Both the position numbers and the translations under genes were made by a program. This document shows, piece by piece, positions 41,701-48,013 of a stretch of 64,000 nt of DNA. This DNA comes from Pseudoalteromonas peptidolytica. Lineage in GTDB: Bacteria; Pseudomonadota; Gammaproteobacteria; Enterobacterales; Alteromonadaceae. Location: NCBI RefSeq assembly GCF_012641745.1, contig NZ_WEHZ01000005.1, forward strand, positions 62,001 through 126,000, written 5' to 3'. Under the pieces are notes generated by a model. The model did no database searches. It had not been told where the DNA came from and was given only the letters and a program-made list of their open reading frames with translations. How positions within the stretch are numbered: position 1 is the stretch's first letter; the number at the start of each line of letters is the position of its first letter.

Positions 41701-42591
41701 GAGATGGCATTAATAGTCAATGCGCAAGTGCGTCAAATGCAGCTGCAACTTACCTTTGCAAGTCAGTTAGGTGACAACCAAACGCAAAAATTTATCACTG
41801 CATTTGCAGCGGCGCTAACACAAATTGTTGAACATTCACTTGGCGCGTGTGAACAAGGTAGTCTAAAAACCCTAAGCGATATAGAAGTCGGTGCATTAGT
41901 GAATGGCACGGATACCCCTATTGAGTGGTTTTTATTTCCACCTGGAGGTGGAGGCGCTGAGAGTTACTTACAATCGCTTGCCCCGAAACTTTCGTCACCC
42001 TGTTATTGCTTCAACAACATTTATGCTGCGCAAGACAAGTGCGAAGGCTCATTGGCTTATGAATACTACCAGTTCCAAACGCTAGCCCTGCAATATGTTA
42101 TCCACCTTAAAAAGTTAAAACCAAGTGGCCCTTACCGACTTTTTGGTTGGAGCTTTGGGGCAACACTGGTACTAGAGGTCGCAAAGTTATTACAGAAAAA
42201 CGGCGACACGATTGAGCACATTGTGTTTGTTGACCCATGTTTTGACTACGCAAAAGTTAATGATGAAGCTTTTACTTTATACCCCGAATTTGCAGCGCTA
42301 GCACCTGATAGTATTAATTACAATTACTGTGCTGAACCTCGATTTGTATGCGATGCAAAAGTGACCCTGTTTAGTGCCGGATCAGAGGTAGAGATCTCCC
42401 CCTCGGACAGTTTAGAACTACAACTATCCAATCGTATTATCAACTTATATCTCAACAAAAAACATAATCTTATTAATACAGTCATGGATATTAAACAGCT
42501 CCAAGAAATCGTGATGACAGGCTCTCACAATAGCTGGATTAAAACCCCTGATGACTTAATAAAAATGTCAGAAATTATGAACACTATTTAA
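32779..42591 (+). CDS. altM: NRPS modules 4-5 and release: docking-C-A(Asn)-T-E-C-A-T-E-TE
   Basis: A 3270-residue NRPS. An N-terminal TubC-like docking domain is followed by module 4: L-accepting C (HHIAFDG near 195), A code DLTKMGEVGK (asparagine), T, E (HHLIIDFVSW). Module 5: D-accepting C (HHSICDG near 1696), A code DAFVNGAVYK (unusual, hydrophobic), T near 2562, E (HHLIIDGVSW near 2746). The C-terminal TE has Ser near 3124 in GWSFG and His in GSHN, and should close the ring on the Thr hydroxyl. The E domain right before TE is uncommon. The C-domain types match the chirality given by upstream modules. Start ATG with GAGGA; 2 bp after altL. Confidence 0.93.
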   Translation: MLSLLAELKDHNLSIWLQDGGLELSFGAQAPDAALIAKLKSNKTQLMDYLEAKAVFSKDAFNTLPELNRYPLSFAQERLLFIERLESGTSAYHIPFLVRLSEHTELTHLANALSIVLDRHQVLRSVYRQDEQGHDYQEVLSASIDIAPSSVADLAALNSAVKKAISTPFNLADEPMFKVCCWTLGAERYVLFMWHHIAFDGWSTEIFMRELHQAYFMLASGKTPELPTLELQYKDYAKWQREYLSGDTLTTLLAHWTEALSGAEQLELHSPLPRPKEYQYRGADHRIHLGKERSEALKTIAKKQQTSLYVVLLSSWALTLQATSGQSDLVIGTPSDNRHLSQTQNLIGFLVNSLALPVHIDNALDFNALVQQVHQTLKAAKAHQDLPFDKLVDALKLQRDPSRHPLFQMMFSLEQFKNNSDDNSQQLFTPVDESQIKALHKVAKFDISLLLQNGDEEVFGDINYATALFPSDWIATLAERFINIIDQVIARTAQPLAKVALQNKLETDTLRTWHDNAELFASDTDLASIVEQHVASHPEHTAILTSSGDALSYAELNGKANALANHIIALHPKAQAGLLPADTPIALYFSRSSEMLIAMLAVLKAGGAYVPVSPDYPEARIEFILTDTNTDLVLTQESHLPSLNPVLRKAAVLGAKALCVNTHSLAVEHKNLVRPTALANLAYIIYTSGTTGQPKGVMLTQYNVLYYLHALTHQLGDKYRNIDFSSNYCFDLSVTTTLCPLLAGQTVCVYEGDILDAAAFRVHLSAANIGFVKTTPSLAMALLPGSDAHVDTLMLGGEALTEQAIDALSGHVNAIFDEYGPTETTVGAMLAQAYPRLHQGIGKAYPNVNLHVLSESLQPMPIGAPGELYISGLGVARGYLNRPELNAERFIDNPFSHDPAHSKLYKTGDLARFLDNGDLVYLGRNDEQVKIRGYRVELGEIAAAIANQQGVQNAVVIDVPAPQGKALAAYLVAESTLEITELKLALSAALPEYMVPSHFTLVEHIPLTGNGKLDRKALPAPELQADNNYVAPRNALETQLCEIWQQVLGLEQVGIEDNFFQIGGDSIVSIQLVSRLREAGLTVQVKEIFAAPTPARLAKLINANGDKQVEIKTEQGQLEGEFDLLPIQQWFFANQFAHPAHFAQTFATVMPNTISDEQLVELLSALAEQHDVLRLVFNQKTAHFTQQYQQNSTMAPLARLDADTLSDDELAKQLTRLQSQFALNSGPLWQPIRVKRQGQDVLVLAFHHLIIDFVSWRILIEDLNSLYQGKKLAQKTSSYRQWVETLAQYAQVQSEQINYWQEVLDTCQTHLTAKSTPKNRVIKLDSAFTQPLLFEANQGYHTEPRDLVVAALSLTLAHITGSNNQVIALEGHGREHIAEDIDHSRTVGWFTSLYPLALHAGESLENAIVNAKEQLRYLPDNGVAFGQFYFAKQVTGALPSVAFNYLGQIGGTKAQQPSGDFYLTEAITGQQVAAENNGHYVLDINAAIIHGQLVLNCTTALSDEQFALFQSQFTASLKAVIDKALSTKALGAKHTPSDYNLTGISFSHLDALCTRYDLAAVYPATNLQQGFIFHQLNNPADTAYRVQSQMQYFDKIDSSLYLRAWQLTSLQYPALRCAFDVEETMLQLIVNHTCVDDDNFSVIDMSQYAQDEQEQHIAALAKETLAQPFNFARPGLFNLHLVKRGETHYHLIKTEHHSICDGWSGPLVMQTVHQNYTQLLQGRAPVFQVDNAYLDAHAYLRDNQAATKAFWQNHVADLSQANDLNTLFSHSTDLETLRHNHDPQTRHFTLPNEMLSKLQQVCQQHSVTLNAAVQFAWHKLIQIYTRDEFTLVGTTIAGRDLPIDGIAQSVGAYINTLPLYLDWPTDTTIAQQLEKIQTAILDLNSHANVSLASLQQGGNRLFQSLVVFENYPSLENEQAEAQQARWQFDAAPEHVEYPLALIAKEQGTLQLELMYDANFLSAQRIEQLQNQLLLILEQIAVDPHLLHNHIEIITAEEKARILNEWNHTERALCKFNSFNDLLRNQVENTPDTVAVVCHDKHLSYEALNQQACQLAQQLLHYKAEIYGHEYQGDFPVLLMHEKQLDSIVAILAILKAGGGYVPISPEFPDSRIDYIAKDCNAKIVITQSQWLNKLASSPLAALDYLVSDTPLHEATVEPNIPVQPSDLAYIIYTSGTTGNPKGVEISHEALLNYATDDHFIDATLLNNVLSLSSITFDAFIFDCFVTLCHGATLHLIDKHTQLDPTKLVNYCLQNQVDTCFVTTALFNRLANEDFFVHAGLKQINFGGEAADLTMVEQVKSQAPNLSLYHAYGPTETTVYATCCLLNDTTQGAPIGRATANKSAYVLSPTGKLLPPGVAGELYIGGAGMARRYLHRPDLTERAFLINPFASTKYLANGWNKMYKTGDLVKWREDGQLNYVGRSDFQVKIRGYRIELGEIEAAIKQHPQVKTTFIKVNEQDGIKRIVAYLVLANTESFNEAALEQSLCQLLPSYMLPSAYMVLDALPVTMNGKIDARALPEPEFSHAQHRRIPHTAQAKQIAQIWCAVLGLKQVGLDDNFFHIGGDSIISIQLMSALKRAGYALSTKDIFTYPTLDALCQFLATSEQVIINAEQGELEGKIPLLPIQQWFLTSHYQHKAHFNQSIMLALPHDITLDALENALAQLHCHHDILRAQFSQGETWQSQYQSTKSCPVPKLIHLDTTSLDAEQTAQALTNIHGRFELGSGALWQPVLLNSETCAPRLAIIVHHLIIDGVSWRVFVEDLNNLLQGGMLADKTSSYRQWSEVLAQHPFEPQIPYWKNVLHTHQPLNATAPQQHFTHRFDRHFTEQLLRHAPAGFNTEINDLLLSAFAKAWCHSFTTDYCHLTLEGHGREHLSNEIDTSRTLGWFTSMFPVALKNEDDLSTLIISSKETLRAIPDKGLGFSELVRRGEFAFSQLPKVSFNYLGQLDNNSDTQGNGISMLSADSGKASSEENRDEMALIVNAQVRQMQLQLTFASQLGDNQTQKFITAFAAALTQIVEHSLGACEQGSLKTLSDIEVGALVNGTDTPIEWFLFPPGGGGAESYLQSLAPKLSSPCYCFNNIYAAQDKCEGSLAYEYYQFQTLALQYVIHLKKLKPSGPYRLFGWSFGATLVLEVAKLLQKNGDTIEHIVFVDPCFDYAKVNDEAFTLYPEFAALAPDSINYNYCAEPRFVCDAKVTLFSAGSEVEISPSDSLELQLSNRIINLYLNKKHNLINTVMDIKQLQEIVMTGSHNSWIKTPDDLIKMSEIMNTI
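34315..35978 (+). repeat. Intragenic direct repeat, Asn A-domain copy 2 (altM)
   Basis: Partner of 30929-32592. The right border lies in the GGDS codons; after it altM continues with an E-type carrier domain (SIVSIQLVSRLREAG), whereas altL has an E-less type (SISAIRLMNACNKEL). Confidence 0.9.
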
Positions 42592-42625
42592 CAATTTCAC
42601 TGTTAATATAATGTTAAATTAAAAT

Positions 42626-42657
42626 CCTAGTGTGATGCTTAAGTGTATCACTCTAGG
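42626..42657 (+). other. Intercistronic hairpin between altM and altN
   Basis: CCTAGTGTGAT and ATCACTCTAGG form an 11-bp stem with one mismatch and a 10-nt loop. It is not followed by a T run. A perfect TATAAT at 42607-42612 lies just upstream but without a good -35, so altN could have its own weak promoter, or the hairpin may mark an RNA-processing point. Confidence 0.5.
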
Positions 42658-42706
42658 ACTAACTCAATGCCACATTTCTCACAATATATGATTAAGGAAT
42701 TACAAA

Positions 42707-43945
42707 ATGGCTAAGGAAAATGTAGATGTACTTATTATCGGTGCTGGACCCGCCGGCACCATGACCGCAGCAAAACTTATCAAAGCTGGACTCACGGTAA
42801 AAATTGTTGAGCGTAGCCACTTCCCTCGCTATGTCATCGGTGAAAGTCTTCTACCACAAAGTATGCAGCACTTAGAAGATGCGGGATTTATGGAAGCCCT
42901 TGTCGCACGCAATTACCAGAAAAAAATTGGTGCCAATTTTAAGCAAGATGATTTCCACGAATTTTTCGACTTTTCAAAAAATTATACTGATGGCTGGACT
43001 TGGACTTGGCAAGTACCTAGAGACGATTTTGATAATGTACTTGCAGAAGAAGTACAAAAAATGGGCGCACCTATTGCGTTCGGTACATCAGTTGTTGATG
43101 CTAATATGGAGCTTGAATCACCTATTGTTAAAGTAGTAAACGAGGCCGGTGAGCAACAAGAAATCCAAGCAAAATTCGTAGTTGACTCCAGTGGTTATGG
43201 CCGTGTGCTAGCTAACTTATTGGACTTAAACGAGCCTTCTTCTTTACCTACACGTGCAACACTGTTCGCACAATTTAAACCAGCAAACGGTGTCAATACA
43301 GGCGCTGAAAACAATAAAGTCACTATTTTAGTTCACGAAGAAGAAGTTTGGGCGTGGCTGATCCCTTTCTCAGATGGCCGCGTTTCCGTTGGTTTTGTTG
43401 GTGATCCGGTTTATTTAGAGAGCGCAGAAGGTGATACCAAAACACGCTTTTTAACTTATCTTGCTCGTGATAAACATGCCTCCGCGATGCTAGAGGGAAT
43501 GGAGCTTTGCATGGAGCCTAAGGAGATTAAAGGTTATTCCAAAGGGATTAAGCAGCTTTATGGCAAAAACTTCGTGCTAACTGGTAACGCTAGCGAGTTT
43601 ATTGATCCTGTTTTTTCAGCGGGAGTTATGTTTGCGATTGAGTCCGGAGCTAGAGCCGCAGACTTAATAGTCAAGCAACTTGAGGGTAAAGCCGCAGACT
43701 GGCAACAAGAGTATGAACAGCACATGCTTGATGGTATCGCAGTGATGCGTACCTATATTGAAGGCTGGTATGACGGTCGTCTGCGCCGTTTATTCTTTTC
43801 AAATAACAAGCCGGAAAAAATAAAAAGCCAAATCACTTCTGTTTTGGCTGGTTATGTTTGGGACGACACCAACCCATTTGTGAAACGTAGTGAAAAAACA
43901 TTAAATTTACTTTCGGATCTTCACAACAACCCAGAGGTAGCGTAA
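42707..43945 (+). CDS. altN: FAD-dependent halogenase
   Basis: A 412-residue flavin-dependent halogenase. The FAD-binding GAGPAG is at about residues 12-17, GESLLPQS follows the first beta-alpha-beta unit, and WAWLIP (near 214) is the WxWxIP motif that separates halogenases from monooxygenases. GWTWTWQVPR resembles phenol and pyrrole halogenases. In alterochromide biosynthesis the halogenase brominates or chlorinates the aryl end of the tail. No flavin reductase is adjacent, so a housekeeping one must supply reduced FAD. Start ATG with AAGGAATT; 115 bp after altM, separated by a hairpin. Last gene of the cluster. Confidence 0.92.
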   Translation: MAKENVDVLIIGAGPAGTMTAAKLIKAGLTVKIVERSHFPRYVIGESLLPQSMQHLEDAGFMEALVARNYQKKIGANFKQDDFHEFFDFSKNYTDGWTWTWQVPRDDFDNVLAEEVQKMGAPIAFGTSVVDANMELESPIVKVVNEAGEQQEIQAKFVVDSSGYGRVLANLLDLNEPSSLPTRATLFAQFKPANGVNTGAENNKVTILVHEEEVWAWLIPFSDGRVSVGFVGDPVYLESAEGDTKTRFLTYLARDKHASAMLEGMELCMEPKEIKGYSKGIKQLYGKNFVLTGNASEFIDPVFSAGVMFAIESGARAADLIVKQLEGKAADWQQEYEQHMLDGIAVMRTYIEGWYDGRLRRLFFSNNKPEKIKSQITSVLAGYVWDDTNPFVKRSEKTLNLLSDLHNNPEVA

Positions 43946-43952
43946 GTTAACC

Positions 43953-43978
43953 TGACGTGAATATAATGATGCACGTCA
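43953..43978. other. Inverted repeat downstream of altN
   Basis: TGACGTG and CACGTCA form a perfect 7-bp stem with a 12-nt loop, 8 bp after the altN stop. It is followed by an A/T-rich stretch but no clear T run. It may end the alt transcript or be an operator for the next gene. The TGACGT half-site also occurs in the altA-altB hairpin. Confidence 0.4.
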
Positions 43979-44107
43979 AATTATACTAATAAGATGCGTT
44001 TCAGTAGTAGTGAAAGTAGTTGTGCGAACTCTAAGAGCTCACGAGATTAATACTCGGTCTTAGGCTCGTTATAGATGTGTCACTTGGCGCTTTAAAGGAC
44101 GAAGACA

Positions 44108-45160
44108 ATGAAAACTAACTTTGTATACACTGCTGTTATTTCAGCGTTATTATCCGGCGTGGCACTTAGCACTCCGGTGCAGGCCGCAGACTATAAAACC
44201 ATTCTTATCCATGGCTTTCAAGCGGATCAACTAAACCGCCCAACTAGCACGAATGTTGAGCTTGAAGGTCAAGAGTACTGGTCATCTTTTTGGATAAACC
44301 ATGCTGATGCTCGCATCGATTGGCCTTCTTATGAGCGCCTAGAAGGTAAAATTGCCACTGACTTTATTTGGCCAAAATTAAAGTCATTTGCCGAGAATGG
44401 CACCTGTGATCCAGGGTGTGTGTTTGTGACTCACTCAACAGGTGATCTAGTCGCACGTTATATCTTAGATAACCAAGCAACTTGGTTGCAAAATGCAGGC
44501 CTTTCTCCTTTGAATATTGTCGCTACCTTTGATTTAGCAGGTGCCGGTGGGGGCAGTGAATTAGCTGACACCGCAATTAACGCGGCAACTTCTGGTGGCA
44601 TAGTCGGTGGACTAACACGTCAAGCTATTGAAGCGTGGCTAGGCAGTATGCCCGAAGAGTTTGGGATAATGTGGGATTTAAAGGTAAATAATGCCAGACA
44701 AGTCTCGCAATACCCGAGTGACAATGCGCCACGCCTGCGATTTGTTGCTGATGCAAGTGACTATTTTGGTCTCACGTCAGGCTTTTTACCTGGCAATGAC
44801 GATGGTGTGGTATCTACTCATTCCTCTTGCGGTGCGTCGGCAAAAGGCAGTTTTGGAAGCTGCAGTAGCAGTGTTGCTATCAATGGTCAGCTCACCGCAC
44901 AAGATGATGCAGTAACAAGCTTTATGCCCTATCACTACCCACTTCTCATGAGTGCTGAGTATAGTCACGGCAATCTTCCTGATAGAGACTATCAAGGCAA
45001 AGTAACCGCAGCACGCACCCAGTTCAATGCTGGATATAAGACTATTCGCTTCAACACTTACGAAGAAACAACTGGCAGTTGGTTTTGGAAAAAAACCTAT
45101 CGCTACGTAAGCGAGTCTGACTCTCAAAGCTTTTCACAATTGATTTTAAGTTCACTGTGA
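44108..45160 (+). CDS. Secreted alpha/beta-hydrolase, lipase-like
   Basis: A 350-residue protein with a clear Sec signal peptide (ends near TPVQA-AD). The mature part begins with TILIHGFQADQ, the oxyanion-hole HG motif of lipases. The nucleophile Ser110 lies in THSTGD, a variant of GHSxG, followed by LVARYIL. A Cys pair (CDPGC) and another (CGASAKGSFGSC) suggest disulfides and extracytoplasmic life. The substrate is probably an ester (lipid or polyester). Start ATG with AAAGGA. The next gene encodes a membrane-anchored periplasmic protein 74 bp downstream. No sequence link to the alt pathway. Confidence 0.75.
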   Translation: MKTNFVYTAVISALLSGVALSTPVQAADYKTILIHGFQADQLNRPTSTNVELEGQEYWSSFWINHADARIDWPSYERLEGKIATDFIWPKLKSFAENGTCDPGCVFVTHSTGDLVARYILDNQATWLQNAGLSPLNIVATFDLAGAGGGSELADTAINAATSGGIVGGLTRQAIEAWLGSMPEEFGIMWDLKVNNARQVSQYPSDNAPRLRFVADASDYFGLTSGFLPGNDDGVVSTHSSCGASAKGSFGSCSSSVAINGQLTAQDDAVTSFMPYHYPLLMSAEYSHGNLPDRDYQGKVTAARTQFNAGYKTIRFNTYEETTGSWFWKKTYRYVSESDSQSFSQLILSSL

Positions 45161-45168
45161 TCACAGTG
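45153..45168. other. 16-bp perfect palindrome over the hydrolase stop codon
   Basis: CACTGTGATCACAGTG covers the TGA stop at 45158-45160. With no loop it cannot form an RNA hairpin efficiently, so a DNA-binding site (for a GNTR- or CRP-like dimer) or chance is possible. Confidence 0.35.
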
Positions 45169-45192
45169 TCACTTTGCTAATTTCTATGTTGA

Positions 45193-45213
45193 GGAACTGA
45201 CTTGCGCAGTTCC
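45193..45213 (+). terminator. Weak terminator-like hairpin after the hydrolase gene
   Basis: GGAACTG/CAGTTCC with a 7-nt loop, followed by TTGTATT, lies between the hydrolase gene and the next gene. The T tract is poor, so partial read-through is likely. Confidence 0.4.
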
Positions 45214-45234
45214 TTGTATTAACAGAGTAAGTTT

Positions 45235-46308
45235 ATGAAAAAGTTTTTCTTAATCAGCACGCTTTTAGTCATCGTCTGTATTGCGGCAGTTTTTTTTGCC
45301 TTGCAGCGCCCAATGCCTCCCTCACCTACACCCGCCTTGCTGGCAACTCCTCCCCTTAATGCAAGTGCGATAACACCAACTCCGAAGGCGGCTACAGCGC
45401 AAGCCACAGCGTCAAAAAAACAACCTCTCATCGATGCCCTGCCCCTTGCACAAGCAGCGCAATCTGCGGCAGCACATTATGAGTACAGCATCTCCTTGCC
45501 ACCCTATTCACAACCACTTGGGAAAGGGGATTTTGACAGACTCAACCCCAACCATTTTTACGCCGTTACTATGTTATTAGAAGATACCAACCAACAGGTG
45601 TCTTTGGCATTAAATCAATATCGCTTTATTCATCCAGCAACCATCGAAGTTAGTTTATCTGGCAGTCAGTTTTCCAGTGCGGTTGCTACAGTCGTTGATC
45701 CAATGACACAACAGGCCATCGCAACCTCTCGATTAATAAAAAAAACAGAGGTTTGGCAAGGAGAAATTGCAGGACAAGCAGACTGGCCACCTGAGTTAAA
45801 TATCCAAGTTAGAGCAAACCCAACTAATGCAAAGCCCGTAGCACTGACCGCCAATGCTCGTTACTATCAACCCAGCGCAACTTTACTAACGATTGCGCAG
45901 CCATATCCCCATAAAAGCGATTTAGTCATTCCGCTTCAACTTGAGGTAAAACAAAGCGGTAGCTATCGGATCCGCGCAAACCTGTTCACACCTGATGGCA
46001 CTCCCGTAAGTCATCTAGTAGAAAAGCAAAAGCTCAGCGAGGGTAAACAGGTCTTTCATTTAAAAGCTCATCACTCAGTGCTTGAGCCATTTTCAGCGAA
46101 GTCAGGCCCTTCACGATTTACACTAAAAACCTTTGTTATTGAGAAAATGTCACCCATGCCAGGAAAACGGGCACAATTTGGCGACAGTAAAGTCTCTGAG
46201 TATGAGATCACCGATTTTTACTTTGACGCATTGGAGCGTCAGCCATATCAGCCAAGCGCAGCGGAGCAACAGCGCCTTAGCTACTTACAGAAAATGGCTG
46301 GTAATTAA
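45235..46308 (+). CDS. Membrane-anchored periplasmic protein of unknown function
   Basis: A 357-residue protein with one N-terminal membrane anchor (about residues 4-24), then a Pro/Ala/Thr-rich linker (to about residue 60) and a soluble periplasmic domain that looks beta-rich. The layout of anchor, Ala/Pro linker and folded domain recalls steric foldases of secreted lipases, and it lies directly behind a lipase-like gene, but I do not see the Lif signature RxxFDY, so homology is not claimed. The tail near QPSAAEQQRLSYLQKMAGN is helical. It might be a dedicated partner of the upstream hydrolase or unrelated. Confidence 0.6.
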   Translation: MKKFFLISTLLVIVCIAAVFFALQRPMPPSPTPALLATPPLNASAITPTPKAATAQATASKKQPLIDALPLAQAAQSAAAHYEYSISLPPYSQPLGKGDFDRLNPNHFYAVTMLLEDTNQQVSLALNQYRFIHPATIEVSLSGSQFSSAVATVVDPMTQQAIATSRLIKKTEVWQGEIAGQADWPPELNIQVRANPTNAKPVALTANARYYQPSATLLTIAQPYPHKSDLVIPLQLEVKQSGSYRIRANLFTPDGTPVSHLVEKQKLSEGKQVFHLKAHHSVLEPFSAKSGPSRFTLKTFVIEKMSPMPGKRAQFGDSKVSEYEITDFYFDALERQPYQPSAAEQQRLSYLQKMAGN

Positions 46309-46326
46309 TACCAGTTAAAAAGGTAA

Positions 46327-46351
46327 GCGGTGATACAGGTTCGAACACCGC
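46327..46351. terminator. Hairpin between convergent genes
   Basis: GCGGTG/CACCGC with a 13-nt loop lies in the 65-bp gap between two convergent genes. There is no T tract on either side, so it would be at best a weak terminator. Confidence 0.3.
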
Positions 46352-46373
46352 ATATATTGTGAGCGCGAGATAT

Positions 46374-47609
46374 TTAAGAAGCTTCAGCGGCCACGCTTGG
46401 TTTTACCTGAGCAATACGATAAAAACCAAGCGCCGTGATTGATACTAATGTCATTACTATAAACAACATCATCCCTGAGTGCAGATCCAAGATAAGTCCA
46501 CCTATTACTGGTGCCACAGCATATCCTAAGGAACAAAGTCCAGCGGCACCAAAGTAACTAGCTTTTAAATTATCAGGAGCTAACCTATCGATGTACACAT
46601 TGATATTTGTGAACATAATCGCCTCGCTTAAACTCAACACCATCATTGCTGCTATCCAACCCCAGACATTTTGTACATCATTGATAGCCATCATCAATTG
46701 AGATATCACCAAAACTATCCCGCCTGCATATAGTCGATGTTCAATTCGCCAATTTTTCATCAAATGGAGTAGCGGAAACTGGCAGATAATAATGACACTT
46801 GAGTTCGCTATTATGAGGCTTGAGATCAACCATGCTAATTCAGGTACTTGAGCACGGGTAAGGTATTGAACTAAGCTCGAATCACACTGAGCATATACTA
46901 AGTACACCAAAGTCGTGGCGACAAGCACTATCAGAAATACTTTATCTTTACGTAAAATCCCAAGCCACTTTGAAAACTTTGGTACAGATTTAGCTGCTGA
47001 CTGAGCAGTTGCAAGCTGTGCTTCACTCAACTTAGGTCGAAAATAAAGCAGAGCAAATAGTAGACCAATATAAGATATACCGGTGTAGATAAAACTAAAT
47101 TGCTCCCCATTGAGCCCCGCCCATAACCCATAAAGAGGCCCAAGCGCTGCTCCCACATTGACTAAGAAATAGAGAAGGTGAAGCGCTAGTTCTCTGTCTT
47201 TTACATCTGCCAGTTCTTCGGTAAGTAACGCCTTACTAGGTGCATCCCAAAGCGTTCTGGGCAAACAGGCCAAAAATACCGATGTTGCGAATAGCCATAA
47301 TGACTCTGCCACCGCTAGCATAGAAAAAGAAATCGCACCTATGCTGACAGCAATGTATAACATTTTGGTGCGACCAAAACGATCAGCCAAATTACCGGTG
47401 TAAAAGCCTAAAAAGACTGCGACCGTCGCAGATACCGTCAGCAGCAAGCCTACCTCAGTAGCGCTCAGCCCATAGTTTTCATACAGTATTACGGCTAAAA
47501 ATGGCCACACCATGTAATAGCTGGCACGAACAAAAAAGTTGCCAATTAGCATCACCCAAACTAATGGGGTGAAACGCGTTAATCGTGTAGTTACAGAGCT
47601 TATTTCCAT
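46374..47609 (-). CDS. MFS efflux transporter
   Basis: A 411-residue major facilitator with 12 predicted membrane helices. Motif A (GNLADRFGRTKM) between helices 2 and 3 and acidic/basic residues typical of drug:H+ antiporters support efflux. Start ATG with AAGGAAG. It is transcribed from a promoter with a 19-bp spacer filled by a dyad, the MerR-family arrangement, so expression probably rises with a metal, redox or drug signal. No MerR gene is in the window. The substrate is unknown; it could be an antibiotic or a dye-like compound. Confidence 0.85.
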   Translation of the reverse strand: MEISSVTTRLTRFTPLVWVMLIGNFFVRASYYMVWPFLAVILYENYGLSATEVGLLLTVSATVAVFLGFYTGNLADRFGRTKMLYIAVSIGAISFSMLAVAESLWLFATSVFLACLPRTLWDAPSKALLTEELADVKDRELALHLLYFLVNVGAALGPLYGLWAGLNGEQFSFIYTGISYIGLLFALLYFRPKLSEAQLATAQSAAKSVPKFSKWLGILRKDKVFLIVLVATTLVYLVYAQCDSSLVQYLTRAQVPELAWLISSLIIANSSVIIICQFPLLHLMKNWRIEHRLYAGGIVLVISQLMMAINDVQNVWGWIAAMMVLSLSEAIMFTNINVYIDRLAPDNLKASYFGAAGLCSLGYAVAPVIGGLILDLHSGMMLFIVMTLVSITALGFYRIAQVKPSVAAEAS

Positions 47610-47642
47610 GGTTCTTCCTTCTTTATTATTGTTTGGAAAAAG

Positions 47643-47673
47643 ACCTTAATTCCTAAACCTAAGTTTAGGTCAA
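47643..47673 (-). promoter_or_regulatory. MerR-type promoter/operator of the MFS gene
   Basis: On the minus strand, -35 TTGACC (47668-47673) and -10 TAAGGT (47643-47648) are 19 bp apart. The spacer region holds the perfect dyad CCTAAAC-4-GTTTAGG (plus-strand 47652-47669). Over-long spacers with a central 7-4-7 dyad are the hallmark of MerR/SoxR/CueR-type activation by DNA twisting. It is 34 bp from the start codon. Confidence 0.75.
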
Positions 47674-48013
47674 ACTTTTGTTCGCAGTATTCCACCTGAA
47701 CTCAAGGTAAAAGGTTATAAAATACCCAAGCTCAAAAGGCATAATATAACGCTAGTCAGAAGTTATTTGTCGATACAGCTGAACACTGCGGCCAAAACAT
47801 CCCTAAAGCAGCAACATCAGCTGGTAGATTCTAACGCGTTACGAAAGGAAAATAATCGTGAAATAAGTAAGAAAAGATTTCATCCTTGAAATCATAAAAG
47901 GGAGAAAAAACCGTTGTGCAAACCGGATCCGACCTGTTTGCAAAATCACGCTAAGGTTGAGCAATAACAGCCAACCTACTGTTTGAATACGAAAGTTGGT
48001 TTAGTAAACCGTA
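47674..48013. other. Non-coding gap upstream of the MFS promoter
   Basis: No gene is seen. Three small hairpins occur: GATTTCA/TGAAATC (about 47877-47894), TGCAAAC/GTTTGCA (47917-47942) and AGGTTG/CAACCT (near 47954-47977). The last lies just past the pagL-like stop and may help end that transcript. None has a convincing T tract. Confidence 0.3.

Noticed and set aside
46335..46351. GGTTCGAAC resembling a tRNA T-loop
   Set aside because: There is no acceptor stem, anticodon arm or CCA around it; it is the loop of a small hairpin.
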